64,000 bases of DNA. Origin: Trametes villosa (taxonomy: Eukaryota > Basidiomycota > Agaricomycetes > Polyporales > Polyporaceae). The stretch spans positions 3,372,001 to 3,436,000 of the forward strand of contig PUDQ02000001.1 in the NCBI GenBank assembly GCA_002964805.2, read 5' to 3'. Positions 34,959 to 44,733 of the stretch are shown here, piece by piece (the stretch's first letter is position 1; each line of letters begins with the position of its first letter). A program made the position numbers and the translations under genes. Below the pieces are notes generated by a model that had not been told where the DNA came from, made no database searches, and saw only the letters and a list, made by a program, of their open reading frames with translations.

Positions 34959-35608
34959 TCAAGAGGAGAGGAGAGGAGAGAGGTCGCTATCGACGACGCG
35001 CGACGCGAGCGCAGGTCGAGGGGCGATGGAAATTGGCGGAGGTGTCAAGAGGAGAGGAGAGGAGAGGAGAGGAGAGGAGAGGAGAGGAGAGGAGAGGAGA
35101 GGAGAGGAGAGGGGAGGTGAGGTGAGGTGAGGAGGGCGAGGGTAGAGGAGAGGAGGGCGTGAGGCTAACAATGCTCTGTAGGTGCTGAAGGAGAGCAAGT
35201 TCCGCATACAGGAGGGGGAGACTTTCGCCGTGTTGCAGGTGACACAGCGAAGCTTGCCAGTGGAGTCAGCCCCCGCACTCTGCGACGTGGATGGCATTGT
35301 GTCGTCCGAGCTGTCGGAATCCTCCCGGTCATCGTCCGCGCCTGGTGGGAGCTTAGGGAGATATCGCCAGTAGCGGCTTCGAAGCTGTCCCGGACGCTTA
35401 GGATCCGGTTCCAGGCAATACGGGCACTAAGCAGCAGGGTGAGTGAATGATAAGAGACACGCTATTCAACACTTACCTTGACTAGCTCACGACCGAATGT
35501 CGCCTTGTTAGGATTGGTAATCTTGCAAACCGGCAGATGTCTCTGACAGAATTTGCATTTGCGGAGGTAGCGGCGTGTGGCGCCAGGGCTGTTCCAGTCT
35601 CGCGGCAT
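34959..35608 (-). CDS. Cysteine-rich protein with microsatellite-encoded tail
   Basis: Two exons, 35608-35477 and 35426-34959, with a 50-nt intron (donor GTAAGT, acceptor GCTTAG); 600 nt, 199 aa. Residues 1-50: MPRDWNSPGATRRYLRKCKF, then CQRHLPVC and, just after the splice junction, CPYCLEPD, giving paired CxxC-type knuckles. A second pair lies near residue 102 (LRCVTCNTAKVSPSC). Between them is an acidic DDDREDSDSSDD. From about residue 140 the frame reads straight through the GGAGA microsatellite, producing a Ser/Pro/Leu repeat (PLLSS units), to a stop at 34959. The N-terminal part looks genuinely coding (phase-correct splice joining two CxxC halves). The tail could instead be untranslated if an unseen intron or earlier stop is used. 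It lies 187 bp downstream of, and in the same direction as, another cysteine-motif gene. No family assigned. Confidence 0.6.
35048..35120. repeat. GGAGA microsatellite
   Basis: Uninterrupted AGGAG/GGAGA 5-bp repeats, about 13 units, purine-only on plus, grading into GGTGA units to 35134. Purine-only tracts can form triplex DNA and expand or contract by slippage. Confidence 0.95.
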
Positions 35609-35794
35609 AGCTGAATGACGGGAAGGGAGGTGTCGCAGGGGAGATGGGGAGAGATGGGGAGACGTTGGGGCAGGCGGAGGGCTGTATCTTATATGTGCGG
35701 CTGCCTGTGCCCGTCCCGGGTGACACCGCTGAATGCACGTTCTGTGACACTGAATGACAGGATGAATAGAATGTGAATAGTGACAGGTGCTATC

Positions 35795-37524
35795 CTACGC
35801 CCCGCCTCGACCAACGCTCCGTCCCGATAAGGCTTTCCGGTGGGCACCCCAAAACCCCCCTGTGGTTCTCGGTGCCTTCAGTAATGCTTCGCGTTCGTCT
35901 TGCCTCGAGTTGCGCCATGCTGCCCAGTTCGAGTAGAACATGGACTGGACGTACGGCACTCCTGGAAAGACGCGCTCGAAATCGGATGCCTTGGGGCGTG
36001 TCCGGGCCTTCTGAGGAGTAAGAAGCTCGAACCCCTTGGCGATGTCACGCGCAGCAATGCCGTTGGGCCAAGATGCGCCGAAGGGAACCCAGACGAAGCC
36101 AAGCTGCCAGAGCTTATCATGATCGAAGCCCGGGAGAAGCAGCGATTCGAAGAGCTTTGTGACCTGAGCGGGAACCACATCGTCGAGTTGAAGACCGAGG
36201 GACCGAGCGTACGGGATGAGCTCTGGCGGCTGAAGCACAGAAACCGTTCGCCCAGGAATACGGAGGCTGAGCTCGCCTAGACCCAGAGTAGTCGCATCCA
36301 CTGCAGGGGCCTCAGGCAGAGTCAGGACGGTATGCGGCGGTGACACAGCACGAGATGTTGGAAGGACGGGAAGAGAGCGTGAAGGCGGGATGGTAGAGAC
36401 GATGTGATCCGCAGTGGCTAAGAATGGCACCGGTGGGACAGACATAGACCGAGGGGGAGGCAGAACGGCAGCAGGGCTGAGGGGAGGAGGCACTGCAGGG
36501 ACAGCAGAGGAGTCGGGGGAAAGGAGACTGTCGAGGACAGCGATGACCGTATGCGCAGGCGGCCTGTGTGGCACATTCACTGCCGGTGTAGGGCGCCGCT
36601 TAGAGCCGCGCCCGTCCTTGTGGGCAACTACAGTGACGTGAACAGGGCCGAGCGGGGCTGTGGCGGCCTCCGGCATGCCGGCGAGCATTGTGCGAGTATC
36701 CCCTCCTGCCTCAGCAATAGAGTCGTCGAGTCCCATGCAGTCAGTCACTCCAAGCACCCGGAGCAGGACAACCTGATCAGTCACGAGCGGGATGCTGGCC
36801 GACGCGAGCATAGCCTCCCAGTGGCGCTTCCGCACATTGAACATCTCAAGGAGCGAGGAGGGCTGGATCTTGAATAACTCGAGGATCACGGGCTGCTGAG
36901 CGAGCGAGATGGTTGGCCAGGTCGGGATGGCTTGCTGCTTGTACTTGATCGGTGGCTGCCCGTCCTGGTGTGACATTATTAGCAGGGACACGCTACTGGT
37001 GAGAATAGACTCACCTTTGACCAGAACACGAGGACGCAGGCCTGGGCGAGCGCAGTCATGTTCTGGCGTAGGAGATCTCCACCCTCCAACATCTTGACGC
37101 GTTCCACCTTGGCTGTGTCCCATCCTGCCTCAAATTCCTTGCTCATCGGGACGCGAAGGATGCGCTGGGTAGGAGCGAGGCTGGCCTCGGAAGACGGGTT
37201 GTCGAACTGGGAGTAGTTGGGTGGGCTGTCTGCTTGAGTAGGAGGCGGGGGAGGAGACTGGGGCGGATCGTAGGGGACAGTTGGCGGGGGACGGTCGAGG
37301 ACCCATGGTGTCGCAGTAGGCTGGGACGGACATGGTGGCAAGGCTTTGTTGCGAGTACGGTTATGTGGGGCATATCCACACGGCTGTTGCTCGAGTCGGC
37401 AGCACGCCGAACATAGACGATGCTTGCAGTGGTCGGAGATGTTGGTCCGTTTGCACGTTAACGTGGCACAGATTCCAGCCTTCTTAGACTTGGTGGGTTT
37501 CGCGAAGTTTATTGTGGCGTACAT
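35795..37524 (-). CDS. Uncharacterised protein with N-terminal cysteine motif
   Basis: Two exons, 37524-37015 and 36964-35795 (559 aa), with a 50-nt intron (GTGAGT...CACCAG). The N-terminus contains MYATINFAKPTKSKKAGICA, then CKRTNISDHCKHRLCSACC and EQQPCGYAPHNRTRN, a compact Cys/His cluster likely to bind zinc. Residues 65-110 are Pro-rich. A helical segment follows around the splice (MLEGGDLLRQNMTALAQACV, then LAQQPVILELFKIQPSSLLE). After a long Pro/Val-rich linker, the C-terminal domain has LPGFDHDKLWQLGFVWVPFG and FYSNWAAWRNSRQDERE. I do not recognise the family. Its position beside a CxC5/CxC6 gene and another cysteine-rich gene suggests a transposon-related origin (inference). Confidence 0.65.
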
Positions 37525-38308
37525 GGCCGCTGAGTAGTAGTCTAGTAGTAGTACAGTAGTCGGCACGAGGAAGGTAGGCAGGGGGGGAGCGCGTGGAAGG
37601 GAGGTAAGCGGGAGGCAAGAAGGGAAGTGCGCAAAGTCAACCTCTGCGACGCCGCTCCCGGCGTGACAGCGTCGGTCAGCTCGGGGGACATGGCGTCGCA
37701 GCGTGCTCAGTGAAAGGGAGATCGAGCGCGGTGTTCTCGCGCTGTGGAGGAGGGACCGGATTTGGAAGGTGGGCATGGGCGCCTAGCCGCGGGAATTACC
37801 GCTGGAAAGAAATAATGCGGGAATAACGGATGTACGTACTTTCTGGCTTTAAATTACTATAGAAGATGGTCGGAGGTGTACCGCTCGCAACTTCCGCTGA
37901 AATTGCTCCAGTCTCCGGTAACGTAGTAGGTTATGCTGACGGTCTGAAATGCTCGATTCCACGGAAGGATCGTTGCATCCAGGCTCATCCTTTGTATCGT
38001 TGTGATTCAATAATACCAGGAGGGCGGAAGAAAGCAAAGGCTCGTTGCATTCACGACCAAAGACAAACGCGAAGCGCTCGGCGTTGTGCTTGGGCGCTTG
38101 CGGTTGTACTTGTTTACGCAGTCACGTGTTACGGTTTAACCGGCGGGGATCGAGATCCGGAACAGCATCGCGGACTTTCTGCGAGTTCGTAGTCGCGGAC
38201 CCGGCGTGTCGGATGGAATACCACAATCGTGCTTCACCACAACGGGCGCACATTGTCTCCCGCCCCTCCACTCCCAAACCACCACGCAATATTTCGCTGC
38301 GCCCAGAC
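37525..38308. other. Divergent intergenic region
   Basis: 784 bp between the cysteine-motif gene (minus) and SGF29 (plus). No gene seen. Confidence 0.5.
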
Positions 38309-39692
38309 ATGGCCAGCAGACGTGGCGTCTCCAAGCGTCCTGCGTCCTCGGAAGGTGAGGGCCGCCGCGCCTCTTCCCCGTATTCGCGCCCTCGGCTCCC
38401 GGAGCGGGGTACGCTCGTGACAAATGGCGTGCTGACGATGTCCTCGCGCAGAACTCGAGTGCTGGCAGCAGGCGTCCGCGTCGCTGAACAAGCTGTCGGA
38501 AATGCTCTCCGAGCACGAGCGCGACGAAACCGTCAACCGGGTGCACCGGCTGCTCTCCGAATGGCCGAAGGAGGATGCCCTCGGTACTGAGAGTATCGAA
38601 AGCGTCAGGGGTGTGTACAAGAAACTGACCTCGAACCTGCACGAGGTCAAAGCGACCGCCGAGAAGGACGCAGAGTAGGTATTATTCATCCTCGGGCCTT
38701 CGCCGGTAGCTAACCTTTGCTCAGGGCCGTCGACGATGTCTTGGAACGGCTGTCGGTCCTGATTGCGCTGCGCAAGGCGTCGGAAGCGATACCGCCCGGT
38801 AGGATTTGTAGCCACTCAAACTCAATCGGCGATTGACCCCGAAACCATAGAAAAGCGCAACAAACGACCTAGAGGCCCTTCGCCCTCTGTCCCCGCAGCA
38901 CCGCCCGCAGCACCGCCAAATCCGCCAGCGAGGTCGATGTCGATAACCGTGCCTCCACGAGGTTCTGTTGGGCCCCAGCCGACAATACCCTTCTCGCGCG
39001 AACCGAAAGCGCGACGAGAAGCGTTGGCTAAGCAGCTCCCTCTGCAGGAGGGTCGGAGGGTTGCCTTCCATCCGCCAACCAACACTAGCAAAGCGGACAC
39101 CAATGCCAGCGGAAAGGACGAGGAGTGGATTCTCGCCGTTGTCACCAAGTGTATCAATCAGGACAAGAACCGGTAGGTGTTCCGTATCCGTGGGAAGTCT
39201 GGGGCACGCCTGACATTTTCGTTGTAGATACGAGGTGCAAGATCCAGAACCTCAAGAGGACGGCCAGTCGGGACAGTAAGCAAAGATGCGACATGTTGTA
39301 CCGGCGTAAGCTAACGAGGTGGCGTACCTAGGCGGTATAACACGACACTGCGCGCCATCATTCCTCTACCAGACATCGACGCGCCCCCAGACAGCGCTGC
39401 GCATCTCAACGCGTATCCGGAGTTCGTGGCTGGTTCCACCGTAATGGCTCTATACCCAGATACCAGCTGCTTCTACCGGGCAGAGGTCATCGCGAGCCCC
39501 CGGGACCTAGTCCGTGTGAGTGTCATCGGCATCCCGCAAGTCCATCGTGGCGCTAACAGACTCTGAATCGCCCTTCAGGCCGGTGGGACGACCAAGCAGG
39601 CGCCGCACTACAAGCTCAAGTTCGAAGACGACGACGATCAGGAGCACAGCGTGCCCCCACAATGGGTCGTCGAGTGGCCTGGACGAGACTGA
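38309..39692 (+). CDS. SGF29: SAGA-associated factor 29 (double Tudor)
   Basis: Seven exons: 38309-38354, 38452-38674, 38725-38798, 38851-39172, 39228-39275, 39332-39515 and 39579-39692 (336 aa). Sgf29 anchors the SAGA/ADA acetyltransferase to chromatin by reading methylated H3K4. A helical N-terminus (LECWQQASASLNKLSEMLSE, VRGVYKKLTSNLHEVK) precedes a Pro-rich linker. The tandem Tudor begins at EGRRVAF: EEWILAVVTKCINQDKNRYE, then EFVAGSTVMALYPDTSCFYR and YKLKFEDDDDQEHSVPPQWV ending VVEWPGRD. The aromatic residues in MALYPDTSCFYRAEV and the final FED/VPPQWV strand are family hallmarks that form the methyl-lysine pocket. Confidence 0.92.
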
Positions 39693-40029
39693 TTCACCGG
39701 ACATTTTGGGTTTCGCGTTCGACTCCACGGGGTTCTCCGCCGTATGGCGTCTCTTCTCTCATATGTATCTATGTTTGTAGTATTAGTGTAGGACTCCCCA
39801 CATATTCTAGCTACCACCCCGTTATTTACGATGGATATTTTGCATCCGGTTACGACTGCGGCGACAGAACCTTAATCGCCGACTGGTAGCGAGCGCTCGA
39901 AGTGGAAGGTGCTGTTGTCCACGTGGCGAGCGCTTCACGTTCCACCAGGTTCGACGTCTCGCTCTGTCTGGATCCTGCATGACACAACGCATGAGCGCAA
40001 GCTAGAGCACCCATGACAACTAAGGAAAT

Positions 40030-40042
40030 TTCTGGACAGTTC
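40030..40042 (+). promoter_or_regulatory. Heat-shock-element-like site
   Basis: TTCTGGACAGTTC: three alternating 5-bp units (TTC, GAc, TTC) spaced as in nTTCnnGAAnnTTCn with one mismatch in the middle unit. It lies 21 bp before the TATA box of the HSP20 gene, a fitting place for Hsf1 control. Confidence 0.55.
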
Positions 40043-40061
40043 GTCCAACCCTACCTAAGGC

Positions 40062-40070
40062 GTATATATA
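40062..40070 (+). promoter_or_regulatory. TATA box of HSP20
   Basis: GTATATATA, about 131 bp upstream of the start codon and just downstream of the heat-shock-like element; the A/C-rich leader after it is typical of highly expressed fungal genes. Confidence 0.65.
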
Positions 40071-40200
40071 CCGCGCCTTGCACATGTCATGACTGCCACC
40101 AGCAAAGTCAGACAACCTCACACTCACGACTCTTACGACTCACAACAACTTCCACACACTACCACTTCTCTCCTCATCAACAACTTACCACAACATCACC

Positions 40201-40851
40201 ATGTCGCTCTCACGCAGCCTCTTCCGCGAGCTCCGCCCCCTCTTCCGCATGCTCGAGGAGCCCCTCGGGCGGCCCTCCGCGTACGGCGTGGGCGGCTTCC
40301 CCTCGCGCGCGCTCTTCGACGACCCCTTCTTCAACTCGCCCGCGTCGCTCCGGCCGGCGGTCGACGTCTCCGAGCAGGGCGACCGGTACATCGTCGAGGC
40401 GGAGCTCCCGGGCGTGAAGAAGGAGAACGTGAACGTCCGCGTCGGCGACGGCGGCCGGACGCTCACCATCGAGGGCAAGGTCTTCAGCCGCTCTGAGGCG
40501 GGACCTTCGCAGCAATCACAGAACGTCGACGCGTCTTCGTCTTCGGCGGCCGGAACGTCAGGAGCAACTGAGGGTGCCTCAGAGGGTAAGTCTACCACAC
40601 GCTGCATAAACGTGGAATCCCATGCTAACGCGTCAGTTGTAGGCACACAAGCGCTCACGACGAAGGAACCCGAGTCGACCGCCCTGTCGACAGAGCGGCT
40701 GTTCTCCGGAACCTCAACATTCACGCGCACTGTCGTCTTGCCCAGGCCTGTAGACAGCAGCAAGGTCACCGCCAAGCTGTCGGATGGCGTACTCACCGTG
40801 ACCGTCCCGAAGGCGGAGGATGTGGGCAGCGTCCAAGTCAACGTCGAGTGA
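40201..40851 (+). CDS. HSP20 family small heat-shock protein
   Basis: Two exons, 40201-40585 and 40643-40851 (197 aa). An alpha-crystallin domain chaperone: N-terminal arm MSLSRSLFRELRPLFRMLEE, then RPAVDVSEQGDRYIVEAELP, GVKKENVNVRVGDGGRTLTI, and the closing LPRPVDSSKVTAKLSDGVLT with VTVPKAE. Between the two halves is a loop of about 70 residues, Ser/Ala/Gly/Thr-rich, longer than usual, ending in RLFSGTSTFTRTVVLP. The 57-nt intron (GTAAGT...GTTGTAG, branch GCTAAC) lies in this loop, is a multiple of three and has no stop codon, so an unspliced transcript would encode a 216-aa protein. Confidence 0.93.
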   Translation: MSLSRSLFRELRPLFRMLEEPLGRPSAYGVGGFPSRALFDDPFFNSPASLRPAVDVSEQGDRYIVEAELPGVKKENVNVRVGDGGRTLTIEGKVFSRSEAGPSQQSQNVDASSSSAAGTSGATEGASEGKSTTRCINVESHANASVVGTQALTTKEPESTALSTERLFSGTSTFTRTVVLPRPVDSSKVTAKLSDGVLTVTVPKAEDVGSVQVNVE

Positions 40852-41095
40852 ACGCGAGCTTGGATGGAGGATGGACGCGATGTCTGTGTATGATACGGGT
40901 GTAACATCATCGTACATTATCTGCAAGCAGCTATATAATAAGCAAGCTTACTCAGTTCGATGCGTGCGTTGAATGGGGGGAGACGAACCTAATACAGTAC
41001 TGAGTATAGTTCCTTGGAACGAAAAGCGGATCTAAGCACGACGAGCAGGCGGATAGACAGCAGAGAGCACGAGTCAACGACAGTCTATTCGAAGA

Positions 41096-42534
41096 TCAAC
41101 GGGGTTGAGGGGTAGGACGCTGCTGGGAGTAGATCGTCCGTCCAGGGTTGTCTGACATAGGGCCTCTCCCGTTGATTGATAGACGTGCGGTATCTTCGAG
41201 GTAGCCGCTCGCAGGTCCTGTGAACTGTGCTGGAGAGATTCTATCGAGCGCCGCCGCAGACCCAGGGGAGACATTCACGTCTTTGAGCCAATATCAGCTA
41301 CAGCGAACAACCAAGCTCGTCCAGCTCGCTTACCTTGGTGCATACCGGCACTACTTGCACTGTGTCCATTCGCGACTGGAGAACCTCCGTTTTGGTACGC
41401 CGAGTGACCGCTCGGATACGCAGCTTCCTCAGCTTCGCGTGCCCTCGCTGAGCGATTCCGGATACGCGCGCTGCCCGCTCGCGTACTGGCGGTGCTGGCA
41501 GGAGTGCTTTCCGTATGTCCGCCATTCGTCACCCTGCGCCACCTTCCGTTGCTATCGCGATACCGCTGCCGACCAGATGCGCCTGCGGCGCTTGTGCTTG
41601 CGCTGGCGGAAGCTCCTGCAGCACTGGCACTCCCGTTGATTTTCGGTTTCGCCGCCCCGTTAGTCTCGGCAGGCAATGACTGTCGTGCTCTCGGTTTCGG
41701 TTTTGTCATGCTGATACTGTTGGAGGTACTGGGCATGTTGGGCATGAAGGGAGGAGAGGAGGGGGCTGCGGCGGATATGGCAGGGTCGTCATCTAACAAC
41801 TCGCGCTCTTTCGCAGCACGCAGCGCCATCGCCTGAACTATGGAGATGGGTTTTGGTATCGTGTCTAGGAGGCTGTTAGTGGGCCGTCTTGCCGTCTTTC
41901 TTGTTTGGGAATAGTCACCTTCTAGAAACCTGAACTTGGACTGTTGTTGTGTGATGTTCGCTGGTTTGGAGTTAGGACGGGACAAAACCGTATGTGCGAG
42001 TGCGTGCTAACCCATATCTCGGTACTGGACGTGTTGACGATTCTCGGAGATGGTTTTCTGATAGCCTGCCTCTGCCAGCTTTTTGACAAACTCTTCCTGT
42101 GAGCATATATCCGTGTGAGTGCATACTGACGTGCGTGCACCATACCACTCACGGTAGCGATCGACAGCATGAACACAGCTTCTTTTGACATATGTTGGCC
42201 AGCACCTGATTTGAGTCGCGTTAGTAGCGAAGAGCATGTCACCGACACAAGAGCACGTACCTTCTGCTTGTAAAATATTGTCCAGCTTGTCTTGGGGCAC
42301 CAGTGTATGCCCGGGGACGCGGACACCGAGTTTCCTCCGGCCCTTCGACGCGGAGGTACCATCGTCTTCCTCAATTTCGGGCTCCATCTCCTCTCCCTCA
42401 TCCTCTTCTTCATCATCCAGGCCCGAGTCTAGCTGGTCGATTTCCTCCTCGTCATTGTCCGAGTTGAAGCCAGAAGTGGAGCCGGCGAGTGAACGGCGGC
42501 CGTCTACAGAGATGCTCGTGAAGGATTGAGCCAT
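41096..42534 (-). CDS. Histone-fold protein (CBF/NF-Y family, Dpb3/CHRAC-like)
   Basis: Six exons on minus: 42534-42261, 42205-42153, 42096-42012, 41960-41919, 41864-41334 and 41280-41096 (389 aa). An acidic N-terminus (DNDEEEIDQLDSGLDDEEED) and basic patch KGRRKLGVRVPGHTLVPQDK lead into the histone fold at about residues 92-160: GAGQHMSKEAVFMLSIATEE, FVKKLAEAGYQKTISENRQH, VQYRDMANITQQQSKFRFLE. The order (A/S-K-E-A-x-F-x-L-S-x-A-T-E-E-F) fits POLE4/CHRAC/Dpb3-type subunits that pair with a Dpb4-like partner in polymerase epsilon or chromatin remodellers. Conserved DTIPKPISIVQAMALRAAKE follows. The Ala/Ser-rich tail of about 190 residues is far longer than in yeast or animal relatives. Which complex it belongs to is not resolved. 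Confidence 0.82.
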
Positions 42535-42874
42535 GTCGCGTCGAGGAGAGAGGAAGAGCGTTCAGCGCTCAGCAGGCGAATGCGCAGAAGAGCTACAAAG
42601 CGGTGGAACCCTAGGAGGAACGTGTGCAGAAAGGAAGGAGGGCGCACGCGTCAAGATGCGAGTCCAGCGTCCCCGCCACCTGAGAGCGTTATGGGCGTCT
42701 CTCCATCTAATCTTATCTCTCTAACTCGCTGGTGTCTCTATCTTATCTTCCCCGCACTCCCAGCTGAAGCTGTTCCGCGCGCATTCTTATCTGGCGACCA
42801 GCAGCCTCACTGGGAGCTAATTGGGACGTGCCGGTACGCAGCGGCTCTCCATCGCATTCAGACCTACGCTCACC
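42535..42874. promoter_or_regulatory. Shared divergent promoter region
   Basis: 340 bp between the start codons of the histone-fold gene (minus) and the oxygenase (plus). No clear TATA box seen for either. Confidence 0.4.
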
Positions 42875-44425
42875 ATGGGAGACAGTATCCTAGACGCACC
42901 GAAGCTCGCCGCGCTCCCCATCATCAGCGTCGAGCCATTCCTGCATCCCGATGGCCACGGGCGTCTCTCTGCCGCGGCCGCGCTTCACGCAGCCTGCTCC
43001 GAGTACGGCTTCTTCTACCTCGACATCTCATCCTATGCGGACCCATCGGAGCCGGAGGAGCTTACCCGGCTTGCCCGTGAGTTCTTTGCGCGACCTCAGG
43101 AAGAGAAGGACGAGATATCGATTGCGAAAGAGGACAATGCGCGAGGTGCGTCTACCGCTATGCCGCTTCCGGGGGCATTTTGATCCTAATCCTATATTCG
43201 CAGGCTACCAGAGGTTGAAAGAGAACGTCACAAATGGAAAGGCCGACAACCACGAGGGCATCGACTTCTACCGCCCGGTAGAGAACCCGGACAAGAGCAA
43301 GCCTCTCTGGGGTGAGAACCAATGGCCCGCCATCCCAGGGTTCAAGGAGAAGTACGAGCGCTGGATCGAGAAGATGAAGAAGCTGGGACTCATTGTCATG
43401 GAAGCGTACGTGACTGCTCTGCCACCGTAGCCGTTGACAGGTTGTCTCACTATAGGCCGGACGGGACAGAATGGCCACCGGGTTGGGCCTGACGCCGGAA
43501 GAGTGGGCGGAGCTTCGTACCAAAGTGGACGACAGCTTCTGGGTAATGAGGGTAATTGGTACGTAACATAGTCCTGAAGATGAGCCCATTCTCGTTCTCA
43601 CAGTTAAATTGCAGGATACCCTCAGCTGCCTAACAGTCACGATGGATTTTCGTGCGGAGCGCACAGGTACCTTCTTGTTCACCCGACCATACAGTATGCG
43701 GCCGACTGAAATATCTTGCCAGAGACTACGGGTGTTTGACGTGAATATGCCCATCCACATGGAGTGTCCTAGTCTGACACGACTACCTAGATTCTTATAC
43801 GCAGACCCAACACCCGGCGCGCTGCAGGTGTTCCTCACCCAACCCGGGCTGCTCGTGGAGAAGAAAGGCAGCCTTCCATCCGAGCAAGAAGTGGAGGAAG
43901 GCGGCAAGTGGATCAACGCGGACCCCATCCCGGGCCACATTGTGTGCAACATCGGTGAAAGTGAGTCGCGCCGCACTTGCGTCTGCCTGCGCATGGGATG
44001 ACATACGGCGTCGCAAGTGTGGGAAGTCTGGTCGAATGGGCTATACAAGAGCACCCTGCATCGCGTCATTCACAGAGGATCCAACTACCGGTACGAGTAT
44101 ATCGTTCCCATAGTAGTCCAACAAGCGTGCTGACAGTACCTTGTGTGACAGTGTCTCGTGAGCCTCTTTACACACTCGTGGTTGGGTCAGTTCCTAGACT
44201 AAGGTTCCCGTTCGCCCTAGGATCCCCTTCTTCTTCGAGCCGAACTTCGACGCACGGGTCGAGCCACTCGCCGCGGCACTTCGCATACAAGAAGAGGACC
44301 GCGCGGTGCGCGGTGCTATCCACGCTCCGCGAAAGACGTATCAGCCCGTGGTGTACGGCGACTTCCTCCTGCGGAAGGTTGGCAGCAACTTCGACACCGG
44401 TAAAGGGCGATACGACGCAGATTAG
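42875..44425 (+). CDS. 2-oxoglutarate/Fe(II) oxygenase, IPNS-like
   Basis: Nine exons: 42875-43145, 43204-43409, 43456-43558, 43615-43666, 43723-43740 (18 nt), 43791-43960, 44018-44090, 44152-44157 (6 nt) and 44221-44425; 1104 nt, 367 aa. The N-terminal DIOX_N part has SEYGFFYLDI and LAREFFARPQEEKDEIS. The catalytic jelly roll has GFSCGAHRDYGCLTFLYADP (iron ligands H210 and D212), GALQVFL, WINADPIPGHIVCNIGEMWE, YKSTLHRVIH (H288) and NYRVSIPFFFEPNFDA (2-oxoglutarate motif R298-x-S300). D212 is in the 18-nt exon. The 6-nt exon supplies the end of R298, all of V299 and most of S300. Family members oxidise small molecules; the substrate is unknown. Intron 6 uses an AAG acceptor (44017). Confidence 0.88.
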
Positions 44426-44733
44426 TGGTAGACGGGGGTAGCGACCACGGCAGAAGGGATGCGGTGGATCGGCTGGGCATGGGCCAGGGCGTGCATATAT
44501 CGATGGGGTCAGGGAGGAGTTGGCTTGAATAAGATCGTCGGACCACACGCGCCTCCCCTGTATAAACGCATAGGTGTTTCATTGGCATGTATAATATGAA
44601 GCATCCTCACTGGACGTCTGGGGGAAAGCACGAGGATTTTGAGAGACTGAGCGATGTTTTCTATATCACGACAAATACAAGCCCAACAGGCCGACTGTTT
44701 ACATCTTCGTCCACATCCACAACCCACGCCCGC
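44426..44733. other. Convergent 3' region
   Basis: 308 bp between the stop codons of the oxygenase (plus) and ARC1 (minus). No gene seen. Confidence 0.5.

Larger units (their letters stand above)
39693..40200. other. Intergenic with HSP20 promoter
   Basis: 508 bp. The right half contains a heat-shock-element-like site and a TATA box, annotated separately. Confidence 0.6.

Noticed and set aside
42875..44425. Possibility that the oxygenase is a TET/JBP enzyme linked to the KDZ-associated gene
   Set aside because: Its motifs (GAHRDYG, RVS, FFFEPN) are those of IPNS-like small-molecule oxygenases, and it lies about 9 kb away across several housekeeping genes.
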